From the NCBI GenBank assembly GCA_023055355.1, contig JALJCS010000018.1, positions 3,596,001-3,660,000 of the forward strand: a stretch of 64,000 nt of DNA, written 5' to 3'. Position 1 is the stretch's first letter. Each line of letters opens with the position of its first letter. Under the pieces are notes generated by a model, which ran no database searches, was not told where the DNA came from, and saw nothing but the letters and a program-made list of their open reading frames with translations. A program made the position numbers and the translations under genes. Shown here in pieces: positions 1-48,227 of this stretch. This DNA comes from Agelaius tricolor. Taxonomy: Eukaryota; Chordata; Aves; Passeriformes; Icteridae.

Positions 1-576
1 TATATATATAAAGGGTAAGGTGACAGAGGACCCTTCAGGCTTCTCCTGCCATGGGCAGGTGACATTCCCACGTGGCTGTGCTGAAGGTGACCAGCTCTCA
101 ACACCCGTCCTGTCACGCCGTGCTCCTCGTGGGGCAGGGACGTGCCCCTACCACCCTGTGCCCTTCTCTGGGAGTGCTGGTGGTGCCACAGGCATCGTCT
201 CAGCTCATTTCCTGCACTGCCAGGGACCATGAACCGCTGGGGATCCAGGGAGGGAAGGAGAGAAACAGGGCTGGTGGAGGAAAGAGCGACCCAGCCCTTG
301 AAGAACCAGCATATCCCTTTGTTGTGCAGGCTGCAGCAGGAGGGAAAGAAAAGCCACTGGTGCAGTTGGGAATGAAGAAGAGATGATGCTGAAATGCCAG
401 AGCATTGTCAGAGAGTGTCAACTAAAGCTTCTTTGATTTCTTTCACTAGAGCAATCCCCACGTCAGACATGTCTACAGTTTTGCTCTTATAATTTCCTAA
501 GTAAAATTGTGCTCATCAATCTAAGTCCAGGAGCGCAGAGCATCGCCGGTTCATCCCCCCGTGCACACGTTCCTTG
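1..576 (-). other. PSD2 3' UTR / downstream flank
   Basis: This stretch lies downstream of the PSD2 stop in the gene's direction. No minus-strand AATAAA or ATTAAA was seen, so the 3' end probably lies beyond the window. A short TA run starts the window. No other feature is seen. Confidence 0.5.
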
Positions 577-36670
<36,094 letters not shown>

Positions 36671-36739
36671 GGTCCGCTCGTGGGATCCCTCCCCGCGCTC
36701 AGCTCAGCCTCGCTGCTGCCTGCGAGGGAAAAGAAAGCA

Positions 36740-37460
36740 CAGCGTGGGCATGGGGAGGGGATGGGAGGGCAGGGTGAAGCCCCCACCCCACCTCACATCC
36801 TCAGTGTAAAAGCAGGGAAGGGACTGTTCTGGTGTTTGGAGGCCCAGTGCTCTTTACTCAGGGCAGTGAGATGGGAGAGGAAAAGTTGTTGTGGTGCTGA
36901 GGCATTGGAGCCCAGGCACCCACCTTTCCTGCTGCTGCCATAACTCCAGAGGGCCTCAGAAGAGGGGACGTGTCCCACCCAGGGCTGGGGACAGCAACGT
37001 GGGCATCGGGAGGGGATGGGAGGGCAGGTTGAAGGCCCCACCCCACCTCACATCCTCGGTGTAAAAGCAGGGAAGGATTATTCTGGTGTTTGGTGCTTTT
37101 GGAGGCCCAGTGCTCTTTACTCAGGGCAGTGAGACGAGAGGAAAAGCCTCTGTTGTGGTGCTGAGCCACCCACCTTTCCTGCTGCTGCCATAACTCCAGA
37201 GAGCCTCAGAACAGGGGACATGTCCCACCCAGGCTTAACCTAGGCCTCCTCTTCCTATTAGCCATGTCGAGCTTGGCAGTGTACTCCATCCTGTGATCAG
37301 GCTGGGCTTCTAATTCAAAATACGCCCTGACTGGGGCACTACGGACAGTAGCTCAAACAATCTCCTATGAGGTGACCCTAGCAATTATCCTCCTCTCTAT
37401 TGTCCTCCTCAGTGGTAACTACCCCAGGGTTAGTGCCCAGGGCTGGGGACAGCAATGTGG
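36740..37460. repeat. 255-bp tandem duplication, split by a mitochondrial insert
   Basis: gtgggcat recurs at 36744 and 36999, a period of 255 bp. Both units share the block from ggaggggatgggagggcagg to ctggggacagcaa. The second unit stops at cacccagg (about 37233), the mitochondrial insert follows, and the unit resumes at about 37436 with ccagggctggggacagcaat. The first unit begins about 20 bp upstream of the PSD2 exon 1 acceptor. Confidence 0.85.
37233..37424 (+). pseudogene. Nuclear mitochondrial insertion (ND1 fragment)
   Basis: Translated with the mitochondrial code, this reads as the C-terminal part of NADH dehydrogenase subunit 1: LNLGLLFLLAMSSLAVYSIL, then [12 protein letters not shown], then a [11 protein letters not shown] helix. 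The TGA at about 37293 must be read as tryptophan, which shows mitochondrial origin. There are no indels in about 190 bp. Codons end mainly in C or A, as in bird mitochondria. It cannot encode the protein in the nucleus. Confidence 0.93.
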
Positions 37461-38084
37461 CATGGCTGCATTTCCCAGACTTGCTGCTGGGATGCTATTC
37501 CCTTGCATTCCCTGCCCTCCAGAAAGAGGAGAAATAGGTGAAACAGGCAATAAGAATGATTTATTATTTTCTAACTGTTCTAAGCAGCTGTGCTGTGCCA
37601 ACCTGTGTGATTCTCCCTGCTGAGCTAGCATTTCTGCAGTGTATCTTGCCTGCCAGAGCACCACTTCTCTTTTCCCCACACACAAGTACTGCTGAAGGGT
37701 GTCACAAGCTGCCAGCTAAAACTCTGGCAAAAGTGTCCTGATTGAATATTCCCTGGGATGCTGTCTCTCTGTAGGGCAAGGGAAGGACACTGTTTTGCGG
37801 TGATATAAGTAGTTTTTTGACAAAAAGGCACTTTATTGGCAAATAACCAATTGATGCAAAGTCTGCAAGGTCTTACAAGCACCATCCTCAGCCCCACAGT
37901 GCTGTGCAAGCTTTACTCCATCATAACCCTCCCACAGCTGCAGTCAAATGTCACCAGAAATGATCACTTCTGGAAGCAGGAGTATTCTGCATGGCACCCA
38001 GGCTGAGCCATTGTAACAGCTGATTTTGGTTTTAAGCAATATGTGTCTTCACAGATATTTTTAAAATATTATCTGTCTTCATAA

Positions 38085-38470
38085 GTCTGTTCAGCCTGGA
38101 GGAGAGAAAACTCTAGGGAGACCTTAGAGCCCATTCCAGAACCTAAAGGGACTCCAAGAGAGCTGGAGAGGGACTTTGATAAGGGCATGAAGTGACAGGA
38201 CAAGGACAAATAGCTTCACACTGACAGAGGGCAGGGCTGCATTAGAGATTCGGAAAAAATTCTTCCCTGGGAGGGTGGTGAGGCCCTGGCACAGGGTGCC
38301 CAGAGCAGCTGTGGCTGCCCTTGAATCCCTGGAAGTGTCCAAGGCCAGGTTGGACAGGGCTTGGAGCAGCCTGGGATAGTGGAAGATGTCCCTGCCCAGA
38401 GCAGGGGGTGGGAGGAAAATCTCTGAGGTCCTTTCCAACCCAAACCATTTGATGATGTGACTGTGATTCA
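38085..38470 (+). repeat. CR1 LINE 3' fragment
   Basis: Forward CR1 3' end: gagctggagagggactttga, ggtggtgaggccctggcaca, aagtgtccaaggccaggttg and a gatgatgtgactgtgatt tail. It is noncoding. Confidence 0.9.
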
Positions 38471-39163
38471 CCTGCACAGGAAGCCTGGCTAATCAGTGCC
38501 AGCAGGCAGACAGGACTCTGGGGTTTTCCCCCTAACTCAGTTCCTAACTCACATTCAAAAGCAGATCATTCAAATTTCCTCCCTTAAGTTCTCTCTCAGT
38601 AAGCCATCACCTTTGAGCAGCCAGGAGGGTGCCCAGGTTCAGCAGCAGACTCTGAGAGCTCCCACGTGCTGAGCTGAAGCTTTCATTAGCAGTAAAATCC
38701 CTAATTGCTTGGCCAGGTCAGCTCTTGTTAACAAGGGGTGCAGAAGTGCAGCTGCCTGTTCTCTAACAGAGCACCTCTCACCTTGTGGAGATGTCAGCAG
38801 CCCCTCCCTGCTGCTGCTTCCTCTGCACCTGAGTAAGGGAGAGGAGGGATTTGGACCCCTCTGTGGCCTGGGTAAGGACAGAACCATATAGTACATGCTG
38901 AGCTGCTGCTGAGCAGGCCAGATCCCAAGGGGAACCCCAGTTCCTGCCTGACTTTGCTCCCATCCCAGAGCCCAGGCAATCCTGGACCTCAGATCTGGCC
39001 CGCTCTCCATGTCCTGCTCCCCCACAGCTGGGACGTGTGATGGGCTGGGGAGTTCAGAGCCCTGCATGGAGTGGCTTTGGGGTGAAACACTCCTTGAGGG
39101 CTGCATGTGCCATGGTCCTGAGGTGGGGCAGGTCCCTCCTGGAGGCAGAGCTGGTGGTTTTAC

Positions 39164-39266
39164 CTCTTCTCCAGGTGCATCCGTGTGCATCCCTCGCTGT
39201 CACAGCGTGCACGGCATGGCCGCACCTATCGCAGCCGGGCGCTCCCGATCCCTGCACGGCCCCTGC
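39164..39266 (-). promoter_or_regulatory. Candidate PSD2 noncoding 5' exon
   Basis: On the minus strand an acceptor TTGTTGCAG (edge 39266) and a donor AGAG/GTAAAA (edge 39164) bound 103 nt that are CpG-rich amid CpG-poor intron. The only ATG gives a five-codon frame, so it would be 5' UTR. It lies 2.4 kb upstream of coding exon 1. This is inference from signals and composition. Confidence 0.3.
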
Positions 39267-41579
39267 CTGCAACAAGGGAGCACAGACAGTGAGACCCAGG
39301 CCAGAGAGGAGAGTCCTGCTGGTTTCCTGCCTCCCTGCTGCTGCTCCTCATCAGGCTGTTCCCCAGACCCATCCCAGGGCTCCTTGGCAGAGCACCGCAA
39401 GTGCTTTTTCCTCAGCGTGCTCTGGTTCTCTGAGGTTTTCAGACATGGCAGTGCAAGAGTATTCCTTAGACAGGGCTTCTGACACCTTTCCTTACAAAGC
39501 CCCCCCCCAGTCAGCTAAAGTGGAGCAAAGGGACTCTGTGGTTGCAGGTTTAAGGAGAAATCCGTCAATGTGAGCCCAGAGAATGTCCAATTTCACCCAT
39601 CAGATCCATGGAGTGAGATACCTGAGTTTTGGATTGATCCCCCCAACAGCCCCTCCTCAGCCCCACCAATAAACAAGAGCCATGGTAAAGGTCTTTGAGC
39701 TAAATGCAAGCAAATCCAAGCTATCAAAGTGATTGATGTAGCAACATTTCTCTAGCAGAGTGTTTTGCACAACGCAGGGATGGACAGTGATGTGTCCCCC
39801 TGAGGTGACCCCAGGCTGGGGGAGCATGTCAGGTCACCACAGATGGTGTGTCCCCTACAGACAGCTGCCTGAGCTCACAGGCCAGACTTGCACAGAGTTG
39901 ATGGAGATAAACAGACAGGACAGCACTGCCTGTGTGCTGCTAGAGGTGATGGGTGGGTCAGGGCCCAGATGTGCCACCTGCTTTCCAGTGGCTGGAAAGA
40001 GCCCACGGAGCAGCTTGGCAGCAGATGTCTGTGTTGAGTTCCTGCAGAGGGATCTGCTTATACCCTCTCTTGGGCTTGCCCTTGCAGGCCTTCAGCTTCA
40101 TTCTCCACTAGCCTGACAAGAGAAAGGCTGGCCTAGACTTCCTGGGTCACCAGCACATCAGCCTCCTGTAGCCCAGAATCCCACCTGCAGGAGCTGAGGG
40201 CAAAACAAGCCCCTGGGACAGTCCTCAGGTTCACACATGTGGGCCAAGCCTCCTCAGCCTGTTCATCTGCCATCCCAAATTAAGAGGGAAAAGCTGTAAA
40301 TCTCTTTCCCACCAAATCCAGGAGAGAAAATCATTCCCAGCACTTGGTGTTCCCATGCACTGACAGCAGGGCCCAGCCAATGCAGCATCTTCCAGGAATT
40401 TACTTGCAAAACTACCAACACTCTCCTGAGCACAACCACACTGTGATCTCAAAAAATACTGAAAACCTAACATGGGCCAAATTTTGACTTTCTCAAAGTG
40501 AAGGTATAATACAGACATGAAGGACATGCATCACCAAAACACTGTTCAAATCTTTGGAGGAATCTTTCCAGCAAAACTTTGCTGGTCTTTTTCTTAATAT
40601 GAGATGAATAATGTGGGAGGGTTGACTGAAATTTTTTAAAAACAGCCAGAAGGCTTTGAGCTGAAATTCTCCACCTCCCTGCCATCCATCCAAAAACTCC
40701 AGTAAGAACCACCCAAGCTGAATTCCAGTCCAACAGTTCAAGCTTGGCACAGCTGTATGCAACCAGAAAACAGGAAACTAAAAGCAGTTAGGAGATGAGC
40801 CTGAGTAAGAAATGTTGACAAACCTTAATGTGTGGTGTCCCAGCCATCCCTCCTAACTTTAAGTAACTTACATTGTTTATATTAAAAGAAAAAAACCACC
40901 ACAATTTTTTTATTACATATAAACTACTACAGTTGTTAAGCATTACACTACTGTTTCACCCTCCCTGAAGTCTCACTGGAATGTTTGTGGTCTGGAAGGA
41001 GTGCTGAGGAATCAACAGTTAAAGCCTTAGTCATGTTCCTCCTTGGCCTGTGTTCCTGGTGGAGAAGAGGCACCAGGGAAACCCTGGCAGGATGTGTGCA
41101 CAGACTATTGCTGAGCTGGGAAGACCATCAGCTTCCAGGGTGACAAAACTGGAGCTGAGCACAGCCAGGAGGAGAAACCCAGGCCTCTTTCAGCCTCCTG
41201 ACCCTTGAGGTTTGTGTGTCTCCCATTGCACACACCTGCTTGGGGGCTGCTGTGTGCACCCAAAACCTGCAGACAAGCTGAGGGTGTAGCAACCCATGAC
41301 AAACTCCCAACAAGTCACCAACCGCTTGATTTTTGCTTGTAGTGGCAGTCACTCGAAGCACACACAGGTTATGAGTGGCTGAAGCTTCCCAGAATCTCCA
41401 GAGGGACTGCCAGATTGGATTGTGACAGTCTGTGGCTCTGATCAGAGCTCTTCATGGTGATGCCTTGGACTGGAGTCATGCAGCCAACTCCTGCCACACT
41501 CCCAGCTCATCCTGGGTCAGCTGCAGAGGGTCTCTCCCACCCTACAGCTCATCTGTGACCTGCTGCCTCCCCACCTGTG

Positions 41580-41860
41580 TGGGGAAGGTGGAAGAGCAAA
41601 GGGAGGAGCAGACAGGAGGGAAGATAGAGGAGCAAAAGGAGGAGCAGACAGAATGGAAGACAGAGGAGAAAAGGGAGGAGCAGACAGGATGGAAGACAGA
41701 GGAGCAAAGGGAGGAGCAGACAGGATGGAAGATAGAGCAAAAGGAGGAGCAGACAGGATGGAAGACAGAGGAGCAAAGAGAGGAGCAGAGGGTAGAAGAC
41801 AGAGGAGCAGAGGGTAGAAGACAGAAGAGCAAAGGGAGGAGCAGACAAGCTTTTCCACAA
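41580..41860 (+). repeat. 33-36-bp purine-rich VNTR
   Basis: About 7-8 units contain gaggagcagacaggatggaa, with 3-bp length differences between units (ggaagacagaggagcaaagg versus gaagatagagcaaaagg). The strand is nearly all purine. Open frames on both strands here are repeat products. Confidence 0.9.
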
Positions 41861-43409
41861 CTTGGAAAACCTGGAAGAAAAAATGAAGGTGGAACAGCTG
41901 GTTGCAACTGTCCACATTTGCCTCCAGCAGACAGCTGAAAGGTCACCAGCTCTGGACAAAGCCCAAACCCAAACTTAACACAGTTCTGTTTGCTCTGGAA
42001 AGCACCAAAGTGCAGCTCAGGCTCTGAAGCTGCCACAGCTTGAACCAGGCTGTGGGGAGAGGATGCACTGCAGCACTGGGGCAAGGGACAGGGGCGTGTT
42101 CAGAGGTCCCTCTGGGGCTCCTGTGACTGTCCCAAAGCTGTACAGCCTGGCTTCTTCAGGCTGCAGGCTGACATTCCCCAAGTTCCTCCTCGTTTCATTC
42201 TGTGTCTGCTTTGCAAAGTGCTCTCTGAAGCAGGTAAGGGTTGAAAAGTGATATATGGATTTCCCATCTGTGGATTTTCACAAGTCTTGCCCTTTCTGCA
42301 GGCTCAGGCACCCTCTCAAGTGACTGCTCTTCCCTAGGTCCTGGGAATAGGGTGGGCACTCCTTGCATGTCCAGTGTTCCCAGCCTCCTACAAACATAAC
42401 CAGGGGTAGCATTCAAAACAGGGTCTGTCAGGAAAACAGATAAATAAAAATCAGATAATGTGGCCCTGCTAGCTGTAGATAGTTGTTAAACAGGAGCCCC
42501 ATGATTTGGAGCAGAGCAGCTCTGTAAGATCTCCATAAGTAGAAGAACATGGATTCTTGCTAGAAAGAGTACATTATTGCTGTAGGAGAGGCTGAGGGAA
42601 GCCAAAGTATCCATGGTCCATGGCTAATCATGGCCTTTTCTCCTTCCCAGAACTGGGGCTTGGTGGGAGAGATGGGACAGAGGCTGAAGGGACTGAAGAT
42701 CCTATCCCTGTGGCCCTGAGGGGACTGAGGATCCCATCTCATGCTGCCCTGGTTTGCAGGCCAGACTCAGCAAGCCAACAGCTATTACCTTCATTTATCA
42801 GAATTTATCAGCACCAGCTCATCACTGTGAGTTTCCAGTGCCACAGGATAGCAATTCAGGACAGCCACTCACTCCCTGCTCCAGCCCCCCTCTGCCCCGG
42901 GTCCTGCACAGCTCCTGGACAAGGAGGAGACAGGGCAGGGCTGGTTGGGAGGGAAGGAGAGCAGAAATACCCCATCATGTGCTTTGGGATGATGCTGGAT
43001 TTGCAGCAGGGCCAGCAAAGCCAGGCTGGCATCCACTGCAGGGAAGCACTGGTCCCAAAGAGGCCGGGCAGAGAAGCAGCAAAGTTTGCCCTGATTTTGT
43101 GAGGGGTTGGAAACCACACAGCAGCTCTTTCAGGGACTGGCTCTGGAAGTGTCCCAGCTTTTGTTGAAGCTGAATGGCTGGTGGGAAATGATTTATTTTT
43201 AATTTTCTTTCCTGCGTTAGGAACTGGAAAGGCTCCCGCTTCAGTTTTGTGTAACCACTTGGCTGCTGGGACACAGGAAAGCTTGGAGAAGAATCCTGCT
43301 GCTTAGTCAAGCATGAGCTTTTCCTCAAGTTCATGCTGAGCTGGGCTGCTTCCTGCAGCAGCCTTGTTTCTCCTTGCTGCTCTGCATCCCATTCCCTCCG
43401 GCCTAGTGA

Positions 43410-43500
43410 AGACAGAATCATGGAATAGTTTGGGTTGGAAGGGATGTTGAACCTCTTGGGCTAAAATGCCTGTAGTGCCATCCTTTGCTGTGATGGACCA
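43410..43500 (-). repeat. Short CR1 fragment
   Basis: A reverse CR1 3' end begins with agaatcatggaatagtttgg and gttggaagggatgttgaacc. It is less than 100 bp. Confidence 0.65.
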
Positions 43501-44884
43501 TGTGCTCTGAGTTCCTGTCCCCTGTGAGCAGGAATAGAATGTGCCCAGGCTGTAGATCCCATCCATTTGATGTCCAGGCTGTAGATCCCATCCCCAGCGT
43601 GGCTGCAGGACAGGGATGGATGTGCTTTTATCACCTGACTTACCAGTGGATTTACAAAAGGCAGGTGTCACAGGTTACCCTGCACATGGGCACGGTCGGG
43701 GCTCTTTGAGGAGACAATCCTGTAGAGACATGGAGAGATCACAGCCATGCTTCTTCTTTTTGAAGCACATTTCTTCCTTCTTATGTCTCTGCTTTGACCT
43801 CTGCCCTTTCAACATGGCTGAAAATAAAAACCTTCTACCATTCTCATTGTGAAAATCCTCAATTATTTCCTCCTTGGGCTTGTTTTTTATATGATTTTGA
43901 AGACCTCATTATCATTCTCAGCCTCTCCTCTCCAGATTGTACACCCTGCCTTCTTAGCCTGTTCTCAGAAGACAGCTTCTCCACCCCTTTGGGTATTTGC
44001 CTACCTTTTTCTGGATTTTCTCTAAATCTTTTGCTTCTATCACTCTGTTACAGTCTGAACACAGGAAAAGCAGCATTGCATAGTGAACTCAAGATGTGGG
44101 CACACCAGAGATTTTTGCAGCACCAAACTGCTCTGTACATCACCCCCTGCTCTGGACAGGAGTCCTCCTTGGTGACACCAAGTTCTAAGGCACCTGCAGC
44201 ATTCCTGCAGGCTGTGAGGGGCAGGGCTGGGCTGAGCCCTCAGCCACACACTGATGCCAGAATTACACTTCAGAGCTCCTGCAGCACTGATGGTCCTTGC
44301 TTATGGGCAATATGCTGTCCCAGTGGTTTCCATCCATCTCTGCCAGTGCAAACTGCAGCTCCTACATCCTTCACTTCCAATGTGGAAAAGAGGCCGTGGA
44401 TAAAACATATCCCACAGACTAAAATAAACCAGCTACATGCTAAAAAAAGAGCCTTTGGGTAATCAGAAATCACTGTGCATGGAACATGCTTTTTCTTGAA
44501 ACCAAATCCTACAGCTCCTTATTTTGAATTTTTATTAGAGTCCCCAGAGCAATTAGGACACATTGAGATCCAAATGACTTCTGCTAAACTTCATCCTGGG
44601 GAAACAACAGCAGCTTTTTTGCTTATGGGAAACAATAAAGATGAATCTTAAAATCCTTAACAGCTTTCCTGTTTGCACTCTTTTGCAGTTATTAAAACCA
44701 GGAAAAATAACAGAATATATTTAGTATTTTTACATGTTCCTTTCCTCGTACTGACACCTTGGCTGGGCAGCACTTGGTGCACTGAGCCTTCCTCCAGCCC
44801 TGGGTGTGCACCATGCAAACCCAACTGCTCCCTTCACAGGGGAAACAATCCTGATCTCAAGCCTGTGAAAAGGGCTGAAAGCCT

Positions 44885-45460
44885 GGACTGTGCCCAGCCC
44901 TGGGCTTCTCAGGCCAGGAGGGACCTGGGGCTCCTGGAATAGCTCCAGGGGAGGCTGTGGAGCTGAGCAAGGGCCTGGAGCATCTCAGTGCCCAGGAAAG
45001 GCTGAGGGAGCTGGGGCTGCTCAGCCTGGATAGGAGCCCCAGCTGAGAGGGCCCTCAGCCCTGTGTGTCCTTGGGTGTCCCTGTGTGTCCCTGTGTCCCC
45101 CAGTCTGTCCCAGTCTGTCCCTGTGTCCCCAGTCTGTCCCTGTGTGCAGGGCTCAGGGCAGCCCCAGGCTCTGCTCCAGGCCCAGCCATGGCCCCAGAGC
45201 CACGGGCAGGGCCTGAGCCCAGGAGCTGCCCCTGCCCAGGAGGCAGAGCTGCTGCCCTGGGCAGTGCCAGCCCTGAGCAGATGGTGCAGAGGCTGTGCAG
45301 TGTCCATCCCTGGGGATATTCTAGATATTCCTGTGCCCTGAGCTCTGGGATGGCCCTGCTGGAGCAGGGAGGTGGCACCAGGTGAGCCCTGTGGGCCCTT
45401 CCAACCTTCTCCAGCCTGTGGTTCTGTGGTTCTGTGGTTCTCTGGTTCTGTGGCTGCACT
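44885..45460 (+). repeat. CR1 LINE 3' fragment
   Basis: Forward CR1 text (aggctgagggagctggggct, gtggcaccaggtgagccctg) ends in an 8-bp tandem tail of the ggttctgt type at about 45418-45450, the hallmark of CR1 3' ends. A tgtccctg-type VNTR at about 45060-45150 interrupts it. Confidence 0.85.
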
Positions 45461-47957
45461 CTCACTTTACATCTTGGTGACATGGTAGGAGTCACTTAAG
45501 CCTCCACAAAAAGTGGGCCAAAGCACAGGGACAATGAGCTGATGGGTCTCCCAGGAGAAGTGTGAAGGCAGAAGGTCCAAGATGTGATGAACATGGACCT
45601 GAATGTCCTTGTGTTCCAGCATGTCAGGTCTGGAATCTTCTTTTCAAATCCCCAGGGCCTCTCAGCTTGACCGTGGGAGGACAAAGATCCTGCTGCAGTC
45701 AGTGGGGTCTGTCTGATCCTCAGATCCTCCCTCCTGCAGAAGCAAACCCTGACCCCCTTGGAGACCTGGCAGGGCTCCCTGAGGATTGCTCCTGCAGAAA
45801 CCCACTGCAATTCAGGAATCCTCCTGTGGCCCAGAGAGAACCAGGAGCCTCCAGAGAGGGAACAGCAAAGGAGGGCAAATTTTTACTGCATTCTGTGAGA
45901 GGGAGGAGAAGGGCAGCTCCCAAGGGATGTTGTTCCTGCCTCTCCAACACAATGCTCCCTACTCAGTGAGTCTGGCCCAAGGTGGTTGTTTGCTGCAGGA
46001 GCCCATGGCACAGATCTCAAGCCTGCAGCTGTAAAAGGACCACAGGGATACCAAAGGATCCCAGCCAGCTCTTTGCTGGCATGGGAAAACAAGTGGAGAA
46101 AAGGGGCAGATGCCTTTTGTGCCCTGGCACCCTTCAGGCAGGTCCCAGAGCTCAGAGAAGAGCTTGAGAGAAGGATGCCTGTTCAGGGTAACAGGTGAGT
46201 CCCAGCCTTGCCTTAGTGCAGAACAAACACCTTGTAATCAGTCCATGCTGGGTTGAGTCCAACCCAAGACAGGAGTTTTCAGGGCTTTTAGGCTCAGCTC
46301 AGAATTGGCTCCATCCTCACCTGTGCCTGTCTGCTCTGGTGCTCACCTCCTCTGGAAGAGCAGTTTTTAGTCTGATTGTCTCTGATTGTCTATAGGGTTG
46401 GGTTTTTTTTATATAAAACCAGGCTGTTTGTGGGGCCTTTGCACTCAGTTCTGTGCAGCATCGTAATTGAATTCATTAAAACCCAGCTTTCCCCACAGCC
46501 AGGGCTACCTTCCATAAAAATCCACAAGAGTTGCAACTGCTTCTCATAAGCCATAAATGGAAACAACCTCTTCCCCTCTCTTTCCCTCCCTTTGCTTGAT
46601 CCTCCTTCCCCACATTCTCCCAGTACCCAAAATATTAAAACAGGGCTGGCAGCTGACTCAGAGCCCAGAAAAGGAAATTCCTGCCATGCTGTCTGTCTAC
46701 ACTAAACCCATGCAACGCCTCGCTGCAGGATTTCAGGAGGCAGCAGGCGAGCCCATCCTGCTTGTCCCCTGGGAGAGACATCCAGAGGGATGGAGAGCAG
46801 AACTGCAGAATGAAAGGGAGTTTTGGAAGGGAAGCAAACTCCCTTCACACTCCAACACATCCATAAACCTCAGAGATGAGGACCAGGAACACATCAGACT
46901 TTTCCAGGGATCCTCTGACCACCGAAGCTGGCAGACAATGTGTGCAGACAGATGGCTCCAGCCCAAGGGGTGTGGGGACCAGGAGCTCTGAGAGTCCAGA
47001 ATGTGCAGAGATGGCTGGGCACTGGCTTTGGGCTCCCTGGGAGCCCAGTGTGATCCAGAGAGCAGGGAGCAAGGTCTTCCTGAGCATCTCCCAACCCTGT
47101 CAGGAGAGGACGATGACAGCAAACAGACTTTTGTGGGTGCTGACGTCAGAGAAAGCTGGTTTGGAGACAGCTGATGGTGTCCAAAGCTGGTGTACAGCAA
47201 CCTGCAACACCAGATAACTCCTGACTCATCAGTGAGAGTGTGAAATCTCCCATTCTCTCCACACAGCACTTCTTCATCCACAGGGAACCACCAGGAACAT
47301 CCTGCTGGCATTAATGTGAGTGAGAGGGCCTCTCTGGAAGCAGGAGGATGAAGGAGGGGATCCTCCTTTGAGAAAGAGAACAGCAAGCATTGTGGATGTC
47401 ATTATATACCTCTACAGACATCTCAAAAGGTTTGCATTTCCACCCTGGAGATCTCCAGGTAAAAAGAAATAACTTCAGTGTCTGAGGAGGGTGACCAGGC
47501 TCCCTTGGCAGAGGGGAATGGTCCTTGTTTTGCCCAGCAGAGACTCAGCCCTGCTCTCCAAAGGGCTCTCCCTGCCCCTCAGTTAAGCATGAATTGTGCT
47601 TGCCAACACAGCTCTGTGCACATTGTGATGGTCCCCACATCCTTGAGGGAAACACCTGCTTCAAGGCTCTTGGATGCTCCTGAGGGTCACCATGTCAGCA
47701 ATTCCAGCTGGCCTCCAAACCAGGAGCATTGGTACAAGGCACCCATGGACAGGTAGCAGAGACTTGACTGCTGAAGGTGTTTGAGTCCAGAGAAGGCTGT
47801 TGGAGAGTCCAGATAGGACTGATTGCTCTGACTGATTTCAGCAATAACACAGGAGCAAGCAGTGTCCACTTGGGACCCGAGGCGAGGCATCCATCTGTGA
47901 GGGGAACAGCTGGGTAAGTGTCACACCAGGGGGACTTTGTGTGTTCATCTCAGTGGA

Positions 47958-48227
47958 GGAGAGGAAAGGGAAAGGGAAAGGGAAAGGGAAAGGGAAAGGG
48001 AAAGGGAAAGGGAAAGGGAAAGGGAAAGGGAAAGGGAAAGGAAAGGAAAGGAAAGGAAAGGAAAGGAAAGGAAAGGAAAGGAAAGGAAAGGAAAGGAAAG
48101 GAAAGGAAAGGAAAGGAAAGGAAAGGAAAGGAAAGGAAAGGAAAGGAAAGGAAAGGAAAGGAAAGGAAAGGAAAGGAAAGGAAAGGAAAGGGAAGGAAAG
48201 GAAAGGGAAGGGAAGGGGAAAGGAAGA
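47958..48227 (+). repeat. GGGAAA/GGAAA microsatellite
   Basis: About 80 bp of hexamer gggaaa changes to about 180 bp of pentamer ggaaa, with a few gggaa variants at the end. One strand is pure purine. Open frames of 104-191 codons here are artefacts. Confidence 0.97.

Noticed and set aside
37372..37623. 83-codon frame beginning MTLAIILLS
   Set aside because: Its start is the ND1 mitochondrial fragment and the rest is intron.
46390..46500. Possible LTR end (attaaaaccc near 46477)
   Set aside because: No matching start, target duplication or second copy in the window.
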